From contig NEEC01000008.1 of NCBI GenBank assembly GCA_002189035.1, forward strand, positions 2,294,001 through 2,358,000: 64,000 bases of DNA, written 5' to 3'. The notes under the pieces are model-generated. The model saw only the letters and a program-made list of their open reading frames with translations. It searched no databases and was not told where the DNA came from. Positions 33,459 through 43,932 of the stretch are shown piece after piece. The first letter of the stretch is position 1. The number at the start of each line of letters is the position of its first letter. The position numbers and the translations under genes are program-made. The DNA comes from Utricularia gibba. Taxonomy: Eukaryota > Streptophyta > Magnoliopsida > Lamiales > Lentibulariaceae.

Positions 33459-35680
33459 TCAGCTTACTTCATCATGTGGTGCAGAAGAGGATTCCACCTC
33501 CAACACCCTTTTTCTTGCTTCAGTTGCCTGCACAGGACACTCTTAACGCCTAACTAACTGCTGTGTATTCTTACACCAATAACAAGAGAATCTGCATAAA
33601 GACAAGCAAAACCTGTTTCTCCCAGTTGATGCGTATCGCCATTGCCCCATACAAGACTACCTGCGTAGAGGCACCACACACTATTCCAATCCAGAGCCCT
33701 CGCCCTCCGAACTTCAATAAGAATGCTAACAAAACCGCAACCGGAATCCCAACAAGGTAAAACGCCGCGAGGTTTAAGTAAGCTCCAATGTCCTGCCACC
33801 CACACCCTCTAATAACACCTGAGACAGGTGAACAAATTCAGAGTTCAGTTATATATCATGTAACTCTCATGTGATTCCAGATGAAGGTTTGATTGATATA
33901 TCTCAAAAACCTGACATAGTTCCTTGTAAGCTGTCGAAAACCACGGAGATGCATAGCAGAGGAGCCATGCTTGCAACATACTTAACAACTTCTGTGTCAT
34001 TTATAAATACGTAGCCAAAAACACCCCGGCAGAAAAAGAGAATGGAGCTGACAATGAATCCGTTCATGGTTGCGAGAAACATTACACAGATGAATGAGAC
34101 ACGGGCCAGATGTGGATTTCCGGCTCCCAACTCATTTGCTATCCTCGTACTGCATATTGTACAAGAATCAGGAACTTTAGAGCAAAGGAAAGTAATCCAT
34201 GAAATTGCCACAAGTACTAATCAAAGTGTGATATTATGTACGTATACCTTGCTGCAACTGCTAATCCAAATGGGATTGAAAAAATTGTTGAAAGAGTGTT
34301 CAGGCTGTCAAGAACAAGTCATTAAGCAAAAGCACATGATACTTAAAACAACTGTGAGATTAATCATGATATCGAAAAAATACCACACAGCGAGCACTGA
34401 GGTTTCCAGTTGAGGATTTGGCAAGAGACCAGACAGCAAAACAAGTAATTCAAATGAACACCACTCAAGGCTAAAACATGAAAAATTTAGATGCCAAGTG
34501 AAAATTAAACAGAATAGGAGGTCAAATACATATGAAGTTTGACACATAAGTGAATACCAGGTCATAACTGCAGAAGGAACCGCAAATCTGAAGAACTCTT
34601 TAATTCCATAGAAGATCTTGAAAGAAATAGGAGATCTAGTTCTCAAACAAGCAGGGGAGTACTTCATATACAAACTAAGAGTTCCCACATTTAACCATGT
34701 TGAAAGTCCCAAGGCAACAGCAGCTCCATGGTTCCCTAGGCCTGTCTTGAACACAAGTGCCCAACACAGAGGAATATGGAAGCAGATAGTGATAAATGAG
34801 CTTATGAGCATTGGGACAATCAAGCTTTGAATCTGATAAAATCGGATAAGGGGTTGAAGAAATGCATAGCCAAAGAGGGTAGGTATTAGCCAAGTTAAGA
34901 ATTTTCCTGCTTCAGTAGAAATCTGAGGGTCTTGACCTACAAATTTCAGCAAGTCTCCAATGTACGACCACAGGACGGACAGGGGAATACAAACAAGGAC
35001 CAGACAGAAAATAGCAGTATAGGTTTGAGTTCCAACTTTTTGGTATTCCTGAGCACCAAATGCCTGTCCACTTAATGTTTCCAAACCGCCGGCCATACCC
35101 AGCTGTAAAGTAGAAATTCGAACTAATTCAAGCATCTCATGAAAGCATAAAACTCACAAGTAAGGTGTCAAATTTTCCATTTTTTCCAGTGAATCACTTC
35201 ATTGCATGAAATCTTTGTAAATAACCTTTAGGGTCCACACATTAGGCCTATGGCTTTTAACCAATACAACAGACTGTAATGGATATAAATGCTAGTATTT
35301 TCCGCATTCCAATAACGAATCCTTTTTCACTCAGTTTCTGAACCGGGGGATTCACCAATAAAAAATGTTCATACAGAGAATGGGATGTTTAACGAAATCC
35401 AAGTAAACATAGACATTGTTTCCTTAAGTTCGAGAAAGCTTACGATTAAACTCAGGCCAGTGACAACACCAAGCGAAACGCCAATAGACGTGCTGGAAAG
35501 AGCGAGTTCGCCCAAGTGGCCGGCCATCATAACCGAGATAACCTGCAACAAGTAAAAAGAGAGATTGACAGCCACCATTGGAGCTGCTACATTCGCAAGC
35601 CTTTTCATTTCCTCCCGCGCCTCTCCCCAGTCCAATCTCTTATTGTACGATCTTTCCTTCATTAATAAACCCTCCTCCAT
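33459..35680 (-). CDS. MATE efflux transporter (DETOXIFICATION family), array copy 4
   Basis: Seven exons: 35680-35444, 35102-34558, 34470-34384, 34304-34248, 34149-33911, 33818-33613, 33527-33459, joining to 479 residues. Motifs: [32 protein letters not shown] and RGCGWQDIGAY. Start MEEGLLMKE matches copy 1 exactly. It is closest to copy 3 by eye (shared GVVTGL at the exon 1 end, QDIGAY, and similar promoter). Intron 1 (341 bp) is longer than in the other copies. Intron 2 (87 bp) is in frame and stop-free. The frame is intact. Confidence 0.93.
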
Positions 35681-38114
35681 TTTCTCTCTTCCTGCTTTAT
35701 CAGAAAAAAAAGAAAAGTAAACTCTTGGGAAGAAGACACATGCCATGGTTGTCATCATCCATATCCCTCCCCAAAGCTCTCATTTTGATATTTACCCAAC
35801 ATTAAGAGAAATAAGGGACTACCAAACCTTAATCCATGTGCATGTGCAATAAATTTGCTTCATCAATAAACGAAAATGCGTTTCAGCGGAATCTTAAATG
35901 CATCAGAAGTGAGTGAATGAAGTTCATTCAGCATAATGATCGAGTTTGCTACATGCAGTATTATACCGCACTATACCTTTGAAGATCGATGCGAAGCGCG
36001 CACTGAAATCTTCCAGGGAATAAATCCCTTAATTTTGGGCGATTGATGCACTGAGGCGTGGTGACTAGGAGGTAAAATAGCCTAAAATACTCGAAGAAGA
36101 CGCCTTGGAGAGCAAGTAGCTCAGGAGGTAAAATAGCGTAAAATACTCGAAGAGGACACCGTGGAGAGCAAGTAGCTCAGGAGGTCGAAATCCAATTGCC
36201 ATCTTTTTCCGTGCCTGCTAATTCGCTAAATTTTCTACTCTCACGACTTCAATGGCTGAAACGCTCTTGCTGCCACAGCCACTCATCTAAGCAAATGGTC
36301 TTTTGACTTCAATTCAGGATTTGAATTTACTGTTAATTTGGGTTTCATTTCGACTGAGTCGTTTTATCTCATTTGGCTTTGAATCAATTAAACACCTATT
36401 ACTAATTTTCATTTTATTTAATACATTATTTATTAATATTTCCATTTGCAGTTTTTCACATAAATTCCCACCAAACCAAATGGTGATTTGGAGTAATTTA
36501 TTTTATAATGAAAAACAAATGGCATAATTTTTCATTTGCACCTTGTGATATCATACGTATATTTTTATTTTTATCCTCCTCAGACCATTAATTTTATTAT
36601 CAAATCTTAATTTCTCCATTTTATTGACAAAGATTCATGTCAATAAACCGGAAAATAAGTGTGCATGATGACTTTATTGGATTTAATACTATCTAAATAC
36701 CATTGAATTCCGATGTGGTGTCATCACGCAAGTTGTCGAATTCAATAACCTCTTGGTGGGATACTCCAGGATGCAGCACTGGGATTCACTCACTGCTGAA
36801 TGTCTTCCATCTTCAAACTCCCTCCCACTCGCAGCAGTTAAATCTGGGGGAGGAGCCATCTGATACAACAGAGGAGCCATCATCTCGTCCTTGCTGCCAT
36901 CGGAGGAAGAGATCCTACCAACCACCCACCGCCTGAGCAAATCTGGGAGGCGGTGGAGCGAGATGGTATGCATTAATACTCACAACATGACAACACAACA
37001 CCCCACGTTGAAATGGGAGGGAATCTCCCCGGATTCACACTCCTGAGGTGGGGAAACGCACCCCGGATCGGGATCGCCTGCAAACACAGGGTCCGGTTCG
37101 GTTCGGTTCGGTTCTGCGTTGATAAAAAAACCAGTCAAAAAGGCAAGAAAAGCAAGCACCAATATGGGTGTTAACTCGTTTCAGAGTGGCTCCCATCCCT
37201 AATAATTTTCAACTCCTTGGACATCTCAGGTGCAGGTTCAGACCGTGGAAGCTCTTACCCGGTCATATTATTAAACTTGTCGATTTTCATTTCATTTTGC
37301 ATGAATTTCTTGCTATATTTATTACATGCACATCTAAAAAAATCGTGATTTTGCATTGATTTTTAAACTCCTCTCCTCCTGCAAAGCCCTAGAAACAGAT
37401 GGCGTCATGACTGACTCCGCCATGACGGCCGACTGGAGGGCTTTTTTCTAAATTCGTATTAAAAGCATCTGAAATTCGGTCTTCTGTTCACAGCCTTGAA
37501 TTGAATTGAATGGGTCCCTTCGGCACCAACCCAAAATGGCTCTTCCTTCCGCTTTCCTCTCAATTGTATATAATTCCAGGCAATCTGTTTTTTTAATATT
37601 TTATTTGCATAAATTATTTTTTATTCATCTAATAACTCAAGAAACTGTGAATAAAAGTATATATATCACTATGATCATTTCAAAGGGCTATTAAAAAAAT
37701 AAAAAGATAATTCTGTTCGTTGTCCGTTTCAAACACGTAGACAAGACCCTTAGTTTTGAGTTGTTTGATTTTGCTTTTGCCACCCCATTTTTGGAATTCA
37801 TTTTTTTATTTTAAACATTGAAATATATTTAAATAAATTCAATCAAATCAATTTAAATGGCAACATAATATATAAATGAAATTAAATTCTTTAAAAATAA
37901 GATTAAATTAGAATCTATGGGTTTTATAAAAAGTGGACCCACCAACACAACTGCCGTCGGAAAACTGAACTTTGAAAGGCGCACCGAATTTCAAAGAAAA
38001 GGGCCTGTAATTCTGCAGCCATATGAACTCGGTTTATTCCTCCCCACTAAATAAATAAATACTCTCTCGCATTTCTCTCCGCCAATCCCCTCCTCCTGTT
38101 CCAAGAGTATTGAG
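35681..38114. other. intergenic, 2.4 kb, with a 56-bp tandem repeat and an unrecognised GC-richer block
   Basis: 35681-36240 is promoter of MATE copy 4 and contains the 56-bp repeat listed separately. 36240-36690 is AT-rich. 36700-37130 is GC-richer with a minus-strand open frame (36973-36689, including LLRRWVVGRISSSDGSKDE) that I do not recognise, followed by four GGTTC units at about 37091-37110. 37560-37930 is AT-rich. An AT-rich TATA-like stretch near 38049 precedes the next gene. Confidence 0.5.
36067..36185. repeat. 56-bp tandem repeat, two copies plus a partial third
   Basis: Copies begin AGGAGGTAAAATAG at 36067 and 36123, with a third fragment AGGAGGT at 36179. They differ at a handful of positions. 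The core (AAATACTCGAAGA...GGAGAGCAAG) resembles single-copy sequence upstream of MATE copy 3 near 32925-32950, so the repeat grew from an ancestral MATE promoter segment (inference). Confidence 0.85.
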
Positions 38115-38970
38115 ATGGGGAACAGTTTCGGATGGACGAGGAAGACGGTGAAGGTGATGAGGATCAACGGCGACACCATGAAGCTCAAGGGTCCGGTTCG
38201 GGCGGGGTCTGTCCTCTCGGCCCACCCGAATCACGCGCTGCTCGAATCTGAGGCGGTGAAGTACTTCGGGGTGCGGGCCAAGCCGATGGAGCCGCAGCAG
38301 GAGCTGAAGCCGGGGAGGCTCTATTTCCTAATCGAGTTGCCTAAAATGCCCGCCGATGCGACCATGGGACCGCGGAGAGTGCGGTCCGGAGGGATCCAGA
38401 TGTGCGCCAGGGAGCGGCTTGAGAGCTTGATGCTGGCGCGCCGGTCGGCGTCGGATTTGACGATAATTAAGAACCCACCGCCAATTGCCGCGGAGGATGG
38501 GGTTTCCGGTGGTGGCGGAGGAGGAGGTGTCAGGGTGAGGATGCGGCTGTCCAAGGCGGAGGTCGATAGGCTGGTGGCGGAGAGCAAGGACAGAGCTGAA
38601 GTGGAGTCCAAGATCCTTGATCTTTGTTTGGCTAAAAACGCCGCCGGCCCTCCTCCGATTCAGCATTTCCCGCCGCCAAAACCTCCGGCCGCTGTCAACT
38701 CCCGCGTGGTACGCTACTAAATACAATTATTATATTAACACCATTAGTCTTACTTTGACTCGGTCCATGCTTATATCATGTCGCACCGGTTTAGTGACCC
38801 GGTTTGCAGAATATAAATATTATTCTTTATTCAATTCAAAAAACTTTATTTTCACCCATTTTCCTTATTTTAAAATGAATTTTAATTGTGTGTGTTGCAT
38901 TTTGCAGAGAAGGGTGGGGTTCATGCCCATAACTGAAGGAGAGATTCAGCAGCTTGTGGTAGCCTCATAA
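38115..38970 (+). CDS. PADRE (DUF4228) domain protein
   Basis: Two exons: 38115-38708 and 38908-38970, joining to 218 residues. The protein starts MGNSFGWTRKTVKVMRING, the usual PADRE opening with an N-terminal Gly-2 that could be myristoylated. It continues with GPVRAGSVLSAHPNHALLES and RLYFLIELPK, all typical of DUF4228. A Gly-rich linker (about 136-142), an arginine-rich helix (MRLSKAEVDRLVAES) and a Pro-rich stretch follow. The second exon supplies the conserved tail RVGFMPITEGEIQ. PADRE genes are often induced by fungal pathogens; their molecular function is unknown. Reading through the donor at 38708 would give a shorter protein ending RVVRY. Confidence 0.9.
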
Positions 38971-40376
38971 GACAACCATGCCACGTGTCATCGTGCTATT
39001 GCTACAAATTTTGCGCATCTCATCCTTGGGACATGACAGGGCAGTGCTCTTTGTTCATGCCACGTGTACTCGCTTCTTGTAGATGTAAATATATAGAGGT
39101 ATTTTTTTTTATCGCAATTTATTTATTATTTTTTTGTAGGCTTGCCACAAAAAAACTCAATTTCATACTTTTATTTATTCATATTTTATATTTATTTTAT
39201 TCTTCAATAAATACAAAAAATGTATATAATATATGTATTTAAATATTTATACAAACTAGCGATAAGGAACCATTAAGTAGGGTTTATTTGTCTTTTGAGC
39301 CGCTAATAGAGCAACCTTTTGGGCCGTCCATATCCTTAATTGGGCTTTTAGTAGGCCCGAAATCAAGATGTATGATACGTGCACCGACAGAGTTTCTTAA
39401 AAAGATCAATTTAACACCCCTCCACCACTTGTTCAATCGAATAAATTGATAGGTTTTATTTCGTTTTTTTTTTCAAAAATACTTTTCAAAATTTATTTTT
39501 AAAACTAAATATTTAATTAAATTTATGTTCTTTTTGAAATAGAATTAATTAATAGCTATCAGGAAATTGGCTTTAATCACAAAAGAATGCCTCTGAAGAT
39601 GATCTTCCGCAAAGGGTAGCAGAAGGAGAAAGGGGAAAGGGCAAAAGGCGTGAGGGATGGCTCGGGTGATCCCCTGCTTTTGGTTTTGTACCCTTTGCAT
39701 ATTCCCATCCCCACGCATGTGCTTTACGCCCACCTTCTTTCTATCTTTTCTTGTTTTTAGTGTGTAGCACACACTGATTCTCATTTTCAAATACCACAAA
39801 TACCTTCATTTTTTCTCTTTAAATTCGTGTCCCTGAAATTTGGCTGTCCTCCACACAAATGTGTTTCTCCTGTCTGGACAATTACTAGAGGAGTGTACGG
39901 TCTTGTCCAAGGAAGGGTCGCAATACCATCCTATATGAATATCAAGTTCGTTAGGGAAGTGAAAGGAGAATAAATTAAGTAGAAATACTATGTAAATCTT
40001 CTTATTTAAATGTCACGTTACTTATGAAGTTGAAAGGAGAACAAATTATATAAAATTATTGGTAAAAAATAAGATAATGTAAAAGATTGATAAATATGTA
40101 TCTCAAATGAATGACATTATACAAAATAAGTTGTATCTCGTATATCAAATTTAATTGATATACATTTTGAATACCATCTAAAATTATCGTTTTGATTTAT
40201 TCACGTGCATATAAAAAATAGTATGCAATATGAAATAAAGTTATATATATCGTGTGTGTAGGTTGGAATGACGCACAAGGAACCGCAACTGCGTTTGGTT
40301 ACGGTTACCCTCATTTGGAGGGTCATTATCCTGCTGCATTTCTCCATCATCTTTCTTTCTTCCTCTCTCGCCAGCC
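38971..40376. other. intergenic, AT-rich
   Basis: Mostly AT-rich. A diverged direct repeat (GAAGT.GAAAGGAGAA.AAATTA) occurs near 39956 and 40028. A TATATATA stretch at about 40242-40249 lies 130 bp upstream of the next ATG. No gene recognised. Confidence 0.5.
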
Positions 40377-40846
40377 ATGGCTTCTGCTCATCTCAACCTC
40401 CTCCGAACCACTGCCCTTCTAATCCTCATCTTCTTCTTGCCCGGCACATCTCCATCCGCCGGAAGGACCCTTCTTCAGGAGGTGTCCAACAAGTGCGGCA
40501 ACTGCCCCTGCGACAAGCCCTGTCTCCCGCCTCCCTCTCCATCTCCCCCGCCACCTTGTCCTCCACCGCCGTCCCCTTCTCCTCCACCACCGTCCCCTTC
40601 TCCTCCCCCTCCTTCCCCGCCGCCAGTCCTGGAGATCCCTCCTCCGAGCTCCACCATATGCCCCCACCACCGCCGCCGCAGGGAGGGTGGCGCCCGCCGA
40701 GCCCGCCTTACTTATACATCAACGGTCCGCCGGGGAACATATACGAGGTGTACCCGTTCAACTCCGCCGTGCACAGAGGACCCTCTGTCGCGGGTGTGAT
40801 TACTGCCGTGATTTTGGTCTCCGCCGTGTGGGCGGTGGCAGGGTGA
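40377..40846 (+). CDS. proline-rich cell-wall-type protein, one frameshift
   Basis: Signal peptide (about 1-30, TALLILIFFLPGTSPSAGR), then a short cysteine motif (KCGNCPCDKPC), then extensin-like SPPPP repeats (about 50-90). The first frame then turns Arg-rich, while another frame continues with PPPPPPQGGWRPPSPPYLYI and ends in a hydrophobic tail (VAGVITAVILVSAVWAVAG), as expected for a GPI-anchor or membrane tail. The frames meet at five C (40661-40665) after an ATG; one more C would join them into about 157 residues. Known plant relatives share the signal peptide, CGxCPC motif, Pro-rich stretch and hydrophobic end. The role is unknown; a wall or cell-surface location is inferred. Confidence 0.75.
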
Positions 40847-42414
40847 CAAACGGGTCGATCGAAGCGATCCCAGAGCCCCCATCCTTACAACAAATGGCTG
40901 TATTTGTAGTATTTCTGTGGTATGTGGCTCGTGGAACCCCATTACATTACAAGTGTTCCCCCAATTTCAACTTCATTCATCCAAAGCAAGTCGCCTTTGT
41001 CCTCCCACTCTTTTCTGCCTGTTTTCTTGTCACCCACCCACCATTTATTTCACAACTATAAAATGGCTTCATAACCACAATATAAAAATCTTGTTTTAAA
41101 ACCTAAACCTTATTCTTCCATCAAATCCAATGTTAACTTGAATTGAATCCATGATTTTAAAACAATGGGTATCACACGCACCTAGATGGAACGAACCCTT
41201 GTCCGGATGTCAAGTCTTATAAATATGATCATCCTACTTTTAGTCTGTGATAAAATTAATTATCATTAATTAAAAAATTTTATTTTAGTGTTTGTATGTG
41301 GTGGTGTCTAATTTTCTAAATGACCCCGTGATTATCACTAAACATGTAATCAAGAAAATGATGATTAGTGTGTGGAGATGATAAGATTAGGGATGTCCAA
41401 CTTGACGTGGAACTTTTAGAGTTGTCTATGCCGTACACATGGGTTGCATCACAATTTTTTTTAATTTAATTAAATTGCAGTACAATTTTGTGTATAGTTA
41501 AATTGGTATTTGTATACCTTTATGTTTTTTTTAATTAAATTATAATAATATATGAAACTGTCGTATCGGCAATCGTGAAGGTTTCTTAGGGTCCAATTAA
41601 ATTTTGTCGTTTGTTTATTTAAAAGTGAGAAATAGTAAAATCCAAATATTGTAATCAATCAAGTTTCAGTCCCTAGAAAAGATGTAGAGGGACCCGACCC
41701 CCATTTTCTTATGGAAAGCAACGTGTAACTCCATGATTGGACGGTATTAAAACGACAGAAAAATATTTTAATATTTATTATCATTATTCTAATAAACCTA
41801 AAAATTATCTTTATCTTAGCAGCATGGGCCGCCCGCTCCTTTCCCTGGTGAAGCCCAAAACCACGAGGCCCAATTCCAAAAGACTCTTCTTCCTTTTCTT
41901 CACACACACACACATCACACATTACATACATATGTTAATTGTTATGTCCTAAGACGATATGATCCAATGCGAAACGAGTTCAACATATAGTCGATCGAGC
42001 CCATGGGTTCATATCAAGATTGGTACGGGTACGGGTGCGGGTACGGGCATGGGTAGGACCTTGGATCATAACACAAATGTAAATGTGGTATGGGAGAGCA
42101 TATGTGTGTAAATCACCATGCCTCCCAAGTGGTTGCTTGGTGGACCAGATGCCCAATTTTCCCCCAACTGCTGAAGCATCAGATTGGTCCAACACGGGGG
42201 TGTTTAAATTGCACGTGGGCCCAATTTCAGTGCAAAACACATCAGATTGCGTAGTGAGTCCAATCCAATGTTTTAAAATTAATTCATTTATTATTAAATA
42301 AAAAAAGGTAAATGCGGGAAATAATTAAAATAGGTACACATATTATTATTATGATGATGATTAAATAGTGCATAACAAATAGCGGGTAATATTTCTGTTT
42401 TTTGGTTTTGTTTT
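40847..42414. other. intergenic
   Basis: Probable 3' flank of the proline-rich gene, AT-rich from 41240 to 41800, and GC-richer from 41980 to 42240. A degenerate (GGGTAC)n-like stretch lies near 42024-42045. No coding signal recognised. Confidence 0.45.
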
Positions 42415-43932
42415 CTAGTGCGCCCTGGTACGGATTCTTGCGCGCAAGCTCTTCTTCATCACGACGGTGAACTCCAGCTTCTCGGACCAGTCAACTTCCT
42501 TGGCGTTCTCGGCGAGAGACCACTCGAACTCCTGCACCATTCTGGCGATCATGAGATTCACGTGGAGCATCGCCATGCTGAGTCCAGGGCAGATCCGCCG
42601 GCCCATTCCGAAGGGGATCATTTTCACGCCGCCCGCGCCGGTCATGTCCGCCGTCTCCCGCCCTTTGAAGAATCGGTCCGGGTCAAACGTATCCGGATCT
42701 GACCAGATATTCGGGTCATCTCCGATTGCAGGGAGGAAGATTTCAACATTGGCGTCCGTTGGGATGTCGTAGCCGCCGAGCGTCGCCGGTTCTGTGACGG
42801 CGTGTGTCAGGGAGAAGTATGTGGGTGGGTGCTTCCTCATGAGCTCTTTCACGACGGCGTTGAGATACGGGAGATTTTCGATGTCTTTGTCGGTTACTTT
42901 CCTGTCTCCGACGACGCTCTGGATCTCGTCGTGTAACCGGATCTGGATCTCTGGGTTTTCGATTAACCGTGCGAAGGCCCATTCCACGGCGGTGGCGGTG
43001 GTGTCCGTACCGCCGTTGAGGAATTCCGAGCAGAGGGTCACGATTTCTGGGATTGTCGGGGACGATTTGCGGCCTTCAACTTCGATTTCGAACAGGGTGT
43101 CGAGGTAGGAGAATGAGGCGGCGGAGTTGTCGGACCCTGGGTTTCGCACGGCGTTCCTCCGACGCTCAATTAACGGAAGAAGCATCTCGATCTGCTGCTT
43201 TCGAACCGCATGAACGTTCCTTCTTTCCTTGGAGAAGAAGGGACTCAAAAGCGGGAGATAATCATCCAATCTCGGAATCACGACCATGAGCACAGTCTTC
43301 ATCATCAAATCGATCTTGTCCACCATCTCCTCGTCCAATCGGAGCCCGAAACACATCGATAAAAGTATACAGAACACCGCGAAACGGGCGTTTTTAAGCA
43401 CCCAAACGACGCCGTCGTTGGCCGCCGCCTCTTCCTTGAGCCTATCCATGAGTTTCTCCATCGCCGCTTCTCTGGCCCACCGGAACTCCCTCAGCCGCGC
43501 GGCGGAGAGCATGTTCTGAACCATATTCCGCCGCAGGGACCTCCAGACGGGGCCGTAAACCGCCGCATTGACAGTAAACTTGTCGCAACTGAAAATCGTC
43601 CTCGTCGGAGTCTCCCTCGGCCTGCTGGCGAACACCTGGCCCTTCTCCACCAATGCCTCATGCACCAAGTCAGCACTGCTGAGGATAATCAGAGTCCTGG
43701 TTCCCATCTTCAAGGTCATTATCGGCCCGTACTTGGGAATCAACTCCCGAACATACTCAAAAAACTCCTTCCCTGAGCTCGCAACCTGAAACAGATTGCC
43801 GACCACCGGGTACCCCGGCGGCCCCGGCGGAAGATTCACCTTTCTCCCCGACAGCCTCCCAGAGAAGACGGCGATGACGAGGGTCACAACCAGCGCCGCC
43901 GCACAGAAAAACATCGCCGAAGAAGCATCCAT
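42415..43932 (-). CDS. CYP77A: cytochrome P450, CYP77A subfamily, single exon
   Basis: 505 residues from ATG 43932: N-terminal membrane anchor (AALVVTLVIAVF, about 10-22), proline hinge (LPPGPPGYPVVGN), oxygen-binding helix (GGTDTTATAVEW), ExxR (KELMRKHPP), PDRF and the heme loop (PFGMGRRICPG) with the cysteine ligand. The pattern fits CYP77A, whose Arabidopsis members hydroxylate or epoxidise fatty acids for cutin. The enzyme acts on the ER membrane with P450 reductase. The frame is open upstream to 44136, but those 68 residues have no family character and a TATAAA-like site lies within them (minus strand, about 44003-44008), so 43932 is preferred. No lesion is seen. Confidence 0.95.
   Translation of the reverse strand: MDASSAMFFCAAALVVTLVIAVFSGRLSGRKVNLPPGPPGYPVVGNLFQVASSGKEFFEYVRELIPKYGPIMTLKMGTRTLIILSSADLVHEALVEKGQVFASRPRETPTRTIFSCDKFTVNAAVYGPVWRSLRRNMVQNMLSAARLREFRWAREAAMEKLMDRLKEEAAANDGVVWVLKNARFAVFCILLSMCFGLRLDEEMVDKIDLMMKTVLMVVIPRLDDYLPLLSPFFSKERRNVHAVRKQQIEMLLPLIERRRNAVRNPGSDNSAASFSYLDTLFEIEVEGRKSSPTIPEIVTLCSEFLNGGTDTTATAVEWAFARLIENPEIQIRLHDEIQSVVGDRKVTDKDIENLPYLNAVVKELMRKHPPTYFSLTHAVTEPATLGGYDIPTDANVEIFLPAIGDDPNIWSDPDTFDPDRFFKGRETADMTGAGGVKMIPFGMGRRICPGLSMAMLHVNLMIARMVQEFEWSLAENAKEVDWSEKLEFTVVMKKSLRARIRTRAH

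Noticed and set aside
24418-35680. MATE array as part of a specialised-metabolite gene cluster
   Set aside because: No biosynthetic enzyme lies next to or among the transporters; the nearest P450 is 6.7 kb away beyond two unrelated genes and belongs to a lipid subfamily.
38328-38726. 132-codon minus-strand frame over the PADRE gene
   Set aside because: Shadow of a GC-rich coding exon; the plus strand carries the DUF4228 sequence.
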